A DNA stretch of 14,896 bases from contig JBBRQD010000130.1 of the NCBI GenBank assembly GCA_038227045.1, positions 1 to 14,896 of the forward strand, read 5' to 3'. Shown one piece after another: positions 1-6,324 of this stretch; the stretch's first letter is position 1; each line of letters opens with the position of its first letter. The stretch is from JANXLS01 sp038227045. Lineage in GTDB: Bacteria; Planctomycetota; SZUA-567; H5-PLA8. The position numbers and the translations under genes were made by a program. The notes under the pieces were generated by a model, which did no database searches, had not been told where the DNA came from, and was given only the letters and a program-made list of their open reading frames with translations.

Positions 1-1
1 C

Positions 2-130
2 ATGCGCAACGCCATCCTTTCGGTTCTGCGGCAAAACAAAATAAAGAACGTCGCGCGAGCCTTGCGGCGCTTCGCCGCACACCCCGGCGAAGCCATCGCT
101 TTGCTGGCGCGCAAGGCGACGGACTTTTGA
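2..130 (+). CDS. C-terminal fragment of a probable transposase (ISAs1-like)
   Basis: The frame is open from the window edge and ends at TGA 128-130, giving 42 residues. They run RNAILSVLRQNKIKNVARAL and then an R-R-F-A-A-H-P-x-E-A-x-x-L-L pattern. This resembles the end of ISAs1/IS4-type DDE transposases (L-R-N-x-x-I-x-L-L-R ... N-I-A-x-A-L-R ... A-L-x-L-I), recognised from memory of the family. The catalytic part would lie to the left, outside the window, so I cannot say whether the element is intact. The ATG at position 2 is probably an internal methionine. I found no terminal inverted repeat or target duplication just downstream, so the right end of any element is undefined. It could also be the tail of an unrelated basic protein. 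Confidence 0.5.
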   Translation: MRNAILSVLRQNKIKNVARALRRFAAHPGEAIALLARKATDF

Positions 131-285
131 AAGGCCCTGGTCTCCTTCCCTGTTGTTCCTCTATTTTACTGGAATATGACCGGCCAATGTGGTATAAGAA
201 CTTTTCCGGGAGCGGGAGGCTTCCGGTCTTTTATTTAGGCGAGAAGTTACGCTCACAATCCATTTTTAAAAAGCAGGATGCACTC

Positions 286-816
286 ATGGCCAAGAAGAAG
301 AAGTCGGACAAGAACGATGCGCACACGGAGCTTAAGACGCTCGAATCCAAGTGGTTGAAGGATCATCGTGTCGAAGATTTGGAACCGATCCAGGTCAAAG
401 TTCTCACCGCGAAAGTCGCCGCGCTGGTCGAATTCATCGATCAAAACGAACTGACCGTGGACGTCACCTCGTGGCCTCTTGAAGGTGCGGAGGAACTCGT
501 CAAATTCGAAGAGGGCGTCTTCAAACAGGGTCTTTCGAATCTGCAGAAAATCGGCGTGCTCAACAGCAGTTATAAATTCAAGAAGGTTGAAAAAATCGAA
601 GTCCTCACCGCCGAAAAGTTCAGCCCGGATGACGAAGGCCCGCTGACTTATCGCTGCATGAAGCCCGGTGGAGTGATGATCAACGATCGCGACGAATACA
701 TCGGCGAAGACGAAGAACATACCTTCACCGAATCCGCGATTTCCGAGTCGCAGAACCTGCAGACGGCCATCGCCAACGAATGGTTGGTGCGCGTCGCGAA
801 GAAACAAGAAGCTTAA
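286..816 (+). CDS. Hypothetical lysine-rich acidic protein
   Basis: This 176-residue protein was not recognised. It begins MAKKKKSDKND, a strongly basic tip, followed by a charged helical stretch (about residues 15-65) and a mixed alpha/beta part. An acidic segment near residues 135-160 contains the pattern D-E-Y-I-G-E-D-E-E. There is no signal peptide, membrane segment, cysteine pair or known catalytic motif, so it is probably a soluble cytoplasmic protein. The start is fixed by AGGA at 275-278, seven bases before ATG 286. The frame is open back to 127 (TTG), but that extension lacks a ribosome site and reads like non-coding sequence. The gene ends in tandem stops TAA-TAG (814-819). It may be co-transcribed with ppnP, but a hairpin-forming repeat lies between them. 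Confidence 0.75.
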   Translation: MAKKKKSDKNDAHTELKTLESKWLKDHRVEDLEPIQVKVLTAKVAALVEFIDQNELTVDVTSWPLEGAEELVKFEEGVFKQGLSNLQKIGVLNSSYKFKKVEKIEVLTAEKFSPDDEGPLTYRCMKPGGVMINDRDEYIGEDEEHTFTESAISESQNLQTAIANEWLVRVAKKQEA

Positions 817-839
817 TAGTGGCAGGAATTAGGGGGCTA

Positions 840-901
840 GGGATTAGGGAATGGCAATTTGACTCCTCATCGCAGTCCCAAATCCCTATTCCCTAAATCC
901 C
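840..901. repeat. Imperfect inverted repeat between the hypothetical gene and ppnP
   Basis: The left arm at 840-852 (GGGATTAGGGAAT) pairs with the right arm at 888-901 (ATTCCCTAAATCCC), with a single bulged A and a loop of about 35 bases. The flanks carry further degenerate GGGAT/TAGGG units on the left and CCCAA/ATCCC units on the right. The arms therefore look like runs of a short G-rich motif and its complement. In RNA it would fold between two co-directional genes, where it could act as an attenuator or stabiliser. It lacks the T tract of a classical terminator. Confidence 0.6.
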
Positions 902-927
902 AACCCTTTTCCCCGGAGACCCGTCGT

Positions 928-1254
928 ATGAGCGGTCCAACACAATTCGACGACGTGAGCGTGGTGTGCAAGGCGAATGTGTACTTCGATGGCGGAGTCG
1001 TGAGCCACACGATTCTGTTCAAGGATGGCACGAAGAAGACGATTGGATTGATTCGCCAGGGTATCTACAAATTTGACACGGGCGCGCCGGAACTGATGCA
1101 GATCGTCGGAGGCGCGTGCCGCGTGAAACTGGCTGAAGCGGCCGATTGGACATCCTACGCCACTGGGACTGAATTCAGCGTGCCGGGCAAGTCGCACTTC
1201 GAAATCGCCGTCGACAGCGGAATCGCCGAATACGTGTGCTCGTTCCTGGCGTAA
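928..1254 (+). CDS. ppnP: Pyrimidine/purine nucleoside phosphorylase PpnP
   Basis: The 108-residue product matches the PpnP (YaiE, formerly DUF1255) family, a small cupin-fold enzyme. The family splits nucleosides with phosphate to give the free base and ribose 1-phosphate, a cytoplasmic salvage reaction. Visible landmarks are N-V-Y-F-D-G-G-V-V-S-H near residues 15-25, the segment G-x-Y-x-F-x-T-x-x-P-E-x-M-x-I-V-x-G-x-x-x-V-x-L in the middle, and a late V-P-G-K-S-H-F-E-I stretch typical of the cupin barrel. It ends in Y-V-C-S-F-L as family members do. Its length is close to the usual 94-105 residues. The start is ATG 928, with GGAG at 915-918. Upstream in-frame codons back to 859 are repeat sequence and probably not translated. 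Family assignment is secure; substrate preference cannot be read from the sequence. Confidence 0.93.
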   Translation: MSGPTQFDDVSVVCKANVYFDGGVVSHTILFKDGTKKTIGLIRQGIYKFDTGAPELMQIVGGACRVKLAEAADWTSYATGTEFSVPGKSHFEIAVDSGIAEYVCSFLA

Positions 1255-1333
1255 AGAGCCCCGCACGTAAGTAAGCGGCCAAGACTGTCTCATCGCACAA
1301 GATAAAGCCGCTTACTTACGTGTGCGGCTCTTT
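1253..1333. terminator. Long perfect-class hairpin between convergent genes, REP-like
   Basis: Arms of 27 bases at 1253-1279 and 1307-1333 pair at 25 positions, plus one G-T wobble and one C-C mismatch, around a 27-base loop. The inner 13 bases (GTAAGTAAGCGGC with its complement) are perfect. The arms start AAAGAGCC and end GGCTCTTT, so each strand has a GC-rich stem with a short T run on its 3' side, suited to a bidirectional terminator. The element sits directly on the ppnP stop codon (1252-1254) and ends 9 bases before the stop of the convergent permease. Read on the minus strand, one arm encodes PLTYVRGS, a string I recall from spurious ORFs in planctomycete-like genomes. This suggests a dispersed repeat family. 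Confidence 0.75.
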
Positions 1334-1342
1334 GTTACGCGC

Positions 1343-2518
1343 TCAGCTCCGCCGCAGCGCTTCGACTACTTTCAAACGCGCCGCGTGAATCGCCGGCAGC
1401 AGCCCGCCCATAAATCCCATCGTCAGCGCCAATACCGTGGCGACGATCAGAATGTTTGGCGTGACGCGGAACTCAAAGGCCGTTTCGGAGAACGTCATGA
1501 AATTTGTCGTCCCCGTGCGGATGCCGTTGAAAAGCATCGCCACGGCGCAACCGAGAATCGATCCGAGCAGCGAGAGCAACAGCGACTCGAGGATGAACGC
1601 CATCCAGATCGATTCCGGCGAAAAGCCCATCGCCAGCATGCAGCCGATCTCGCGCTTGCGCTGGCTGACCGCCGCGTACATCGTGTTCATCGCGCCCACC
1701 ACGCCGCCAATGGCCATGATAAACGTGAGGATGCCGCCGAGGCTGTTGATCACGCCGGCCATCAGCTTCGACTGTTTTTCATAGTACGTTTTTTCGATCT
1801 GAACCGAGATCGATTGCAGGCGCGGGTCTTCTTCGATCGACTTTTTCAAAGACGTTTCGGCGTCCTTCGCATTGCCCGCGGCGCGGAAGAGAAACGATTG
1901 ATACACCGTGCCGCGATTGAAGACGCCTTGCATCACGTTGAGGTCCAGCCACAGTTCGGATTCCAGCCCGCTGGCGTCGGAATCGAAGACGCCGACGATT
2001 TTCCAATCGCGCCGGCCGGCATGAATGCTTTGGCCGAGCGTGAAGCCGTCGAGGCGGCGCGAGAGCGCAAGACCGATCACTGCTTCGTCCGTTCCCGGCG
2101 TGAGCCAGCGGCCTTCCTTCAACCGAACTTCGCGGCGCACCGCGAGAACATTGGGCGGGGTGCCGCGCACATTAATGTTGGTGTCGCCCCCGTCGCTCTT
2201 TTTGCGGATGAGAATGATCACGGTTTCAGCGAGAAAAAGCTTCTCGCCGTTCTCGCCGGTCGCGACAATCGGCAGTTCGCGCAGCACATCGCCGCAGTCT
2301 TTCGTGACCTGGCTTTGCAGTTCGGCGTCGGCACCTTTGCGCATCACAATCAGATTCTCGGTGCTCCCGGATGACGACACCGCCCGTTCGAATCCCGCCG
2401 CGAGCGCCAGCAGTACGGTGAAGACGACGACGACCAGCGCAATACCAATCACCGCCATCGCCGAGGAGCCTTTGCGAACGGCGATGCTGCGGAAGCTGTA
2501 AACAAACGGTATGGGCAT
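1343..2518 (-). CDS. ABC transporter permease, MacB/FtsX type
   Basis: The protein has 391 residues if started at ATG 2518. An N-terminal transmembrane helix lies at about residues 20-42 (AVIGIALVVVVFTVLLALAA). A long extracytoplasmic domain of the MacB_PCD type follows to about residue 255. Three C-terminal helices form an FtsX core, containing Q-R-K-R-E-I-G-x-M-L-A-M-G and ending in P-A-x-H-A-A-R-L-x-V-x-E-A-L-R-R. These are hallmarks of the family that works with a LolD/MacB-like ATPase in lipoprotein export, efflux or cell-envelope signalling. No partner ATPase or membrane-fusion gene is next to it; the divergent ABC-F gene is not a transporter ATPase. A GTG at 2533 would add five residues. 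Neither start has a clear Shine-Dalgarno sequence. The cargo cannot be predicted. Confidence 0.88.
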   Translation of the reverse strand: MPIPFVYSFRSIAVRKGSSAMAVIGIALVVVVFTVLLALAAGFERAVSSSGSTENLIVMRKGADAELQSQVTKDCGDVLRELPIVATGENGEKLFLAETVIILIRKKSDGGDTNINVRGTPPNVLAVRREVRLKEGRWLTPGTDEAVIGLALSRRLDGFTLGQSIHAGRRDWKIVGVFDSDASGLESELWLDLNVMQGVFNRGTVYQSFLFRAAGNAKDAETSLKKSIEEDPRLQSISVQIEKTYYEKQSKLMAGVINSLGGILTFIMAIGGVVGAMNTMYAAVSQRKREIGCMLAMGFSPESIWMAFILESLLLSLLGSILGCAVAMLFNGIRTGTTNFMTFSETAFEFRVTPNILIVATVLALTMGFMGGLLPAIHAARLKVVEALRRS

Positions 2519-2566
2519 GATGTTTTTTAACACAATGGTGCGCGACGCGCTACATTTTCACGAGCC

Positions 2567-2584
2567 GCGCGATAAGATGCGCGC
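2567..2584 (+). promoter_or_regulatory. Small hairpin abutting the ABC-F start codon
   Basis: GCGCG at 2567-2571 pairs with CGCGC at 2580-2584 across an eight-base loop, and the stem ends on the base before ATG 2585. The gene has no clear purine-rich ribosome site, so a stem here could limit initiation or be read through by a leaderless-type start. This is inference from five base pairs only. Confidence 0.25.
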
Positions 2585-4489
2585 ATGGCATTGCTCTCGC
2601 TTTCCAACATCGAAAAGTCGTTCGGGCCGCGCGCCGTATTGAAGGGTCTCTCGCTGGGCATCGAACGCGGCGACCGGATTGGTTTGATCGGGCGCAACGG
2701 TTCCGGCAAATCCACGCTGCTGAATATCGTCATCGGGCGCGAAGAGGCGGATCGCGGTGAGTTGCATTTTGCGCGCGATTTGAAACTCGCGTGGCTCGAT
2801 CAGGATCCGAAACTCGATAAGGATTTGACCGTCATGCAGGAGGCGCGCAAAGCGCTCGCGGACTTGGATGAATTGGAAGCGCGACTGGCGGCGTGGCATC
2901 AGAAAATCGCTGACGCGCCCAACCACGAATTGAGCAAATCCGATCATGACGGCATGGCGCGCGACGAAGCGGCATTTCATGCGCTGGCCGGCGAGGACCG
3001 TGAACGGCTGCTGGGCAACGCGCTCGAAAAGCTGGGACTCAAAGGCGAATTGTTGGAACGCAAATGCGGCCAGCTCTCCGGCGGCGAACGCACACGCCTC
3101 GCGCTCGCGCAATTTCTCGTCGCGCCGTTCGATCTGCTGATCCTCGACGAACCGACGAATCATCTCGACATCGATGCCATCGAATGGCTGCAAACCGCGC
3201 TGCTCGAGACCGCAAAGACGTTCGTGGTGGTCAGCCACGACCGCGCGTTTCTCGACGCCGTCTGCGGAAAAGTTGCCGAGATCGACGACGGCAAAGTCAC
3301 GGTCATCACCGGCAATTATACTCAATTCGTCATGGTCAAAGCGGATCGGCTGAAGGCGCTCGAGCGGAAGGCCGAGCTGGAACATAACTTCGTCGAGATG
3401 GAAATGGAGTTCATCCGCCGGCACATCAACAGCCAGCGCACGCGTGAAGCGAAGGGGCGCTTGAAGCGGCTAGTGCGGCGCGAAGTCATCGAAGTCGCGC
3501 AGGAACAGCGCTCGTTTGAATTAAAATTGCGCGGCGGCGGCACGCACGCAGACGTGGTACTGAGCGTCGAGAAGCTGAGCAAGGACATGGGCGAACGCAC
3601 GCTTTTCAGCGGTCTGTCATTCGAGTTGCTGCGCGGCGAAAAGCTCGGCATCGTCGGCCCCAACGGCGCGGGGAAAACGACGCTGGTGAAAGTGCTGCTC
3701 GGGCAACTTCCGCCGACGGAAGGCCGCCTGCGCCTCGCGCCGCAATTGAACGTTGGGACGTTCACGCAGGATTTGAGCCACCTCAACGGCACGCGCACGG
3801 TGCTCGAAGAATACGCGCGCCACGCCAACCCGCCGAATCTGAACGCCGCGCGCGCGCCGCTGGGCGCGTATCTTTTTTCGGGCAATCGCGTCGAGCAGAA
3901 AGTCGCGAGTTTGAGCGGCGGCGAAAAAGCGCGCCTGGCGTTGTGTATTCTGGTCTCGAAAGAGTGCGACGTGCTGGTGCTCGATGAGCCGACGAACCAT
4001 CTGGACATTCCGTCTCGGCAAGCGCTGGAAGAATCGCTCGGTTCGTACAAGGGCACCTGCCTGATCATCAGCCACGATCGATTTTTTCTGGATCGCGTGA
4101 CCGACAAAACGCTCTGGATCGCCAGCACAAAATCGAAGGTATATCTCGGCGCATACACTGAGGCCCGCGAACTGCGCGAGGAGGAATTGCGGCCGGATAT
4201 CGAAGCCGAAGAGCAGCGGCAGCGCGAAGCGGAGAAAGAAAATGACGCGCAGTCCGCTCCCATCGCCCCGAAGCCGAAGAAGATCAACGAATACAAATTG
4301 GCCGCGATTGAAAAAGAGATCGGCGAATTGGAAGCGAGGAAGGAGAAGCTCAACGCCAGTTTGTACGACGAAGCCGTGTACAGTAACGGCGCGAAAGCGC
4401 GCGAAGTGACGGCGGAATTGGAAACGATCGAGATGAAATTGGCGAAGCTCAACAAAGATTGGGAAGAAGTTATTGATGCGGCGGGATGA
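2585..4489 (+). CDS. ABC-F family ATPase (Uup-like)
   Basis: The 634-residue protein has two ABC ATPase domains and no membrane segment, the plan of ABC-F proteins that act on the ribosome. Domain 1 has Walker A at residues 36-44 (GRNGSGKST), signature LSGGE from 164 and Walker B ending LDEPTNHLD (187-195). Domain 2 has Walker A at 358-366 (GPNGAGKTT), signature LSGGE from 443 and LDEPTNHLD at 466-474. The linker between them is rich in Arg/Lys/Glu and has R-R-H-I-N-S-Q-R-T-R-E-A-K-G-R, like the Uup linker that reaches the ribosomal tRNA site. A charged tail (about 540-634) forms a coiled coil like the Uup C-terminal domain. All catalytic residues are present. It is probably co-transcribed with the next gene. 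The subgroup (Uup versus an antibiotic-resistance type) is an inference; the tail favours Uup. Confidence 0.93.
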   Translation: MALLSLSNIEKSFGPRAVLKGLSLGIERGDRIGLIGRNGSGKSTLLNIVIGREEADRGELHFARDLKLAWLDQDPKLDKDLTVMQEARKALADLDELEARLAAWHQKIADAPNHELSKSDHDGMARDEAAFHALAGEDRERLLGNALEKLGLKGELLERKCGQLSGGERTRLALAQFLVAPFDLLILDEPTNHLDIDAIEWLQTALLETAKTFVVVSHDRAFLDAVCGKVAEIDDGKVTVITGNYTQFVMVKADRLKALERKAELEHNFVEMEMEFIRRHINSQRTREAKGRLKRLVRREVIEVAQEQRSFELKLRGGGTHADVVLSVEKLSKDMGERTLFSGLSFELLRGEKLGIVGPNGAGKTTLVKVLLGQLPPTEGRLRLAPQLNVGTFTQDLSHLNGTRTVLEEYARHANPPNLNAARAPLGAYLFSGNRVEQKVASLSGGEKARLALCILVSKECDVLVLDEPTNHLDIPSRQALEESLGSYKGTCLIISHDRFFLDRVTDKTLWIASTKSKVYLGAYTEARELREEELRPDIEAEEQRQREAEKENDAQSAPIAPKPKKINEYKLAAIEKEIGELEARKEKLNASLYDEAVYSNGAKAREVTAELETIEMKLAKLNKDWEEVIDAAG

Positions 4490-4510
4490 TCCTCGGAGCA
4501 CTGAATTCAA

Positions 4511-5323
4511 ATGGCTGGATTTTCAATCAACGTTCGCATCGGGCTGTGGGTGGACGACCTCAAACTCGGTGTGAAGGCGGGCCTGAAGGCCGCCGCAATC
4601 ATGCAGCCGGAGGTGTTGGGACTCGACGCGTTTGACGCCGAGATTTCGCCGCGCAACCTGGGTTTGAGCGGGCGGCGCGATCTCGCGCGGCACGTGCGGA
4701 ATGTCGCGCCGTTGTCCGCACTGAAGGCCGACATCGGCGGGCGCCGGCTGGCCGATCCGCGCCACCTCGATACGAATCTCGAACGCCTTCGCGACGTGCT
4801 GCAAATGGCCGCCGACCTAGGTGCGCCGCGCGTGCAGATTGCGGCCGGATTCGTTCCCGACGATCTAAAAGAGAACGCGACCGAGCGCGCCGTGTTAGGC
4901 GAAGCGGCGCGCGCGTTGAACGCGATGGGGTCCAACGCGGGCGTGCGCATTTGCTGGCTTGCCGGAAGCGAAAATCCGGAGACGCTCGCGGCGTTTTTGA
5001 ATGCGGCCGATTCGAGCGGCATGCTTGAAGTCGATTTGAATCCGGGCGCGTTTGTGATGCGCGGCGGCGATCCGTTGAAGGCATTGAACGCACTATCGGC
5101 GCGGGTGTCGATGGCGCGCGCGGCGGACCATTGGCGCGGCGGCGCGGAAGCGCCGTTCGGAAAAGGCGACGTGCGCTGGGGGGAAGTGCTGGTCGGCCTG
5201 TCATCGCTCAGCCGAAATCTGCCCGTTGATATGCTGGCCGCGTGCACACTCGACGGCGACCGTTCCGGCGCGCTGTCAAACAGCATCGCGCGCTTGAAAG
5301 CCGTGCGGGCGAATCCGGTGTGA
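4511..5323 (+). CDS. Sugar phosphate isomerase/epimerase-like TIM-barrel protein
   Basis: This 270-residue protein resembles the xylose-isomerase-like TIM-barrel (AP endonuclease 2) superfamily. It opens with a first strand INVRIGLWVDDL, then an N-L-E-R-L-R-D-V-L-x-M-A-A-D-L-G-A-P-R-V-Q-I-A-A-G segment (about 95-120). Next come L-E-V-D-L-N-P-G (about 175-182) and the late G-K-G-D-V-R-W-G-E-V-L motif (about 218-228), typical of family members that act on sugars or inositols. The strand that normally ends in a metal-binding Glu reads VRICWLAG instead, and NPG replaces the usual D-x-G-H. The metal site may be incomplete and the substrate is unknown. The gene starts 21 bp after the ABC-F stop, with a weak CGGAG at 4494-4498. 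Its stop is almost on the edge of a REP element. Confidence 0.72.
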   Translation: MAGFSINVRIGLWVDDLKLGVKAGLKAAAIMQPEVLGLDAFDAEISPRNLGLSGRRDLARHVRNVAPLSALKADIGGRRLADPRHLDTNLERLRDVLQMAADLGAPRVQIAAGFVPDDLKENATERAVLGEAARALNAMGSNAGVRICWLAGSENPETLAAFLNAADSSGMLEVDLNPGAFVMRGGDPLKALNALSARVSMARAADHWRGGAEAPFGKGDVRWGEVLVGLSSLSRNLPVDMLAACTLDGDRSGALSNSIARLKAVRANPV

Positions 5324-5326
5324 GCC

Positions 5327-5446
5327 GGGTGCCACGGAGCAGTACTCTGCTCCGTGCCGTAACGCGCACGATTAGCTGGTTAGAGACGAATCAACTGAAA
5401 ATAGTATGCGCATCAGCACGGAGCAGGGTGCTGCTCCGTGGCACCC
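5327..5446. repeat. Paired REP / BIME-like element
   Basis: Two palindromic units face each other. Unit 1 has stem CACGGAGCAG 5333-5342, loop TACT and complement CTGCTCCGTG 5347-5356. Unit 2 has the same ten-base stem at 5417-5426, loop GGTG and complement 5431-5440. The outer flanks make the whole element an inverted repeat: 5327-5342 and 5431-5446 are perfect 16-base complements ending GGGTGCC/GGCACCC. The inner spacer is 60 bases. This is the layout of bacterial interspersed mosaic elements, made of two REPs in inverse orientation and mobilised by REP-associated tyrosine transposases. No such transposase lies in the window. The element fills the gap between the TIM-barrel gene and the convergent membrane-protein gene. 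Confidence 0.88.
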
Positions 5447-6150
5447 GCTGAGCGGTTTTTTTCTTTACGTAGAATGATTGCAATTGAAACGACAGCGATC
5501 GCAAACATTGTTATCGCAGCCGTTGAAAAAGAATACTCGCTGCCGTCGGCGAGCGAACCAGTGAGTCCGCCAAGTGCGCCGGTTCCCGGTGAGAAATTTA
5601 AGGCGCAGCGAATCGCCATCCTCAATGCCGCGGCTTGCTGCGCGGTGGATTCGGCGAGTCCCGTTCCTCCGGCCGGACTGGTCAGAAAAACTTCGGCGAG
5701 CATGTACGCCGAAACGGGCAGCGCGACGAGCCATAAAAAAAGGACGGCGTTTGCCGCGCGCGGTGCGATGCGATTCAGCGCGATTGCACACCAGCCGGCG
5801 AAAAAAATCCAGAGCGATGCGTGCGCGATTCCGCCGCTGTTTATGGGCGACACGCGGGACACCGTCAGCATCATGAACGCCGCGGCGATCGCGAGCCAGA
5901 GCGCCGCCTGCGCCGCTTTCAACATATACAGCCAGACTCCGCCGGCGCTCAATTCTTCTTGCGTAAAGATAAAGGGCGCGGCAAATGCGGCCACGGCGAT
6001 GGCAAATCCCGCGACGAGATGCGGCGCCAGCGCCGGATTTGCCAGCCAGAATGCCGGAAGCATGCCGGCCGTGGCGACCGCCCAGCACGCCCACGCAGCC
6101 AGCAGCAGCGTCAGGGCGCAGAGCACGAGGGTGCTGCGCATCGAAAGCAT
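5413..6150 (-). CDS. Hypothetical six-helix inner-membrane protein
   Basis: The 245-residue product was not assigned to a family. It is dominated by about six hydrophobic helices: near residues 6-30 (STLVLCALTLLLAAWACWAV), 38-62, 72-98, 105-127, 133-158 and, after a hydrophilic stretch, 205-228. There is no recognisable catalytic, binding or transporter motif. ATG 6150 and ATG 6141 are both possible starts. A GTG at 6216 would add 22 residues that look non-hydrophobic and poorly coding, and no start has a good ribosome site. The gene ends inside the REP pair: the last ten residues (GATEQHPAPC) are encoded by REP unit 2 and the TGA (5415-5413) lies just beyond it. The ancestral C-terminus was probably different. 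It is divergent from the FIST gene, with about 170 bp between them. Confidence 0.7.
   Translation of the reverse strand: MLSMRSTLVLCALTLLLAAWACWAVATAGMLPAFWLANPALAPHLVAGFAIAVAAFAAPFIFTQEELSAGGVWLYMLKAAQAALWLAIAAAFMMLTVSRVSPINSGGIAHASLWIFFAGWCAIALNRIAPRAANAVLFLWLVALPVSAYMLAEVFLTSPAGGTGLAESTAQQAAALRMAIRCALNFSPGTGALGGLTGSLADGSEYSFSTAAITMFAIAVVSIAIILRKEKNRSAGATEQHPAPC
5445..5462 (+). terminator. Possible intrinsic terminator after the TIM-barrel gene
   Basis: CCGC (5445-5448), loop TGA and GCGG (5452-5455) are followed by seven T residues (5456-5462). The stem is only four pairs, but the preceding REP hairpins would strengthen pausing. On the other strand the T tract is the A-rich coding stretch K-E-K-N of the membrane protein. 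Confidence 0.4.
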
Positions 6151-6324
6151 GGATTGATTAAAACCGCATTTGCGCAGAAAACAATCAAATCGGAAAGTAT
6201 GGGTTTCCAACAGCACTGAAATGCCTCTTGACGCAACGCCGCTTTTTACGCCGGCTGACAGTGCAATTTGGTTTTCGCACGCTAAGATATTCTCGCGATT
6301 TGTTTATATAATGGAGCGGAGCGT

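Noticed and set aside
1322..2374. Long plus-strand open frame over the permease gene.
   Set aside because: It is Arg/His-rich shadow sequence opposite a clearly conserved minus-strand gene, and starts within the hairpin.
2558..4510. Three long minus-strand frames opposite the ABC-F gene.
   Set aside because: All are antisense shadows of a gene with full Walker and signature motifs; none has family-like features.
6307..6312. Perfect TATAAT just upstream of the FIST gene.
   Set aside because: It touches the ribosome binding site, would start transcription almost at the start codon, and has no -35 match 16-18 bases upstream.
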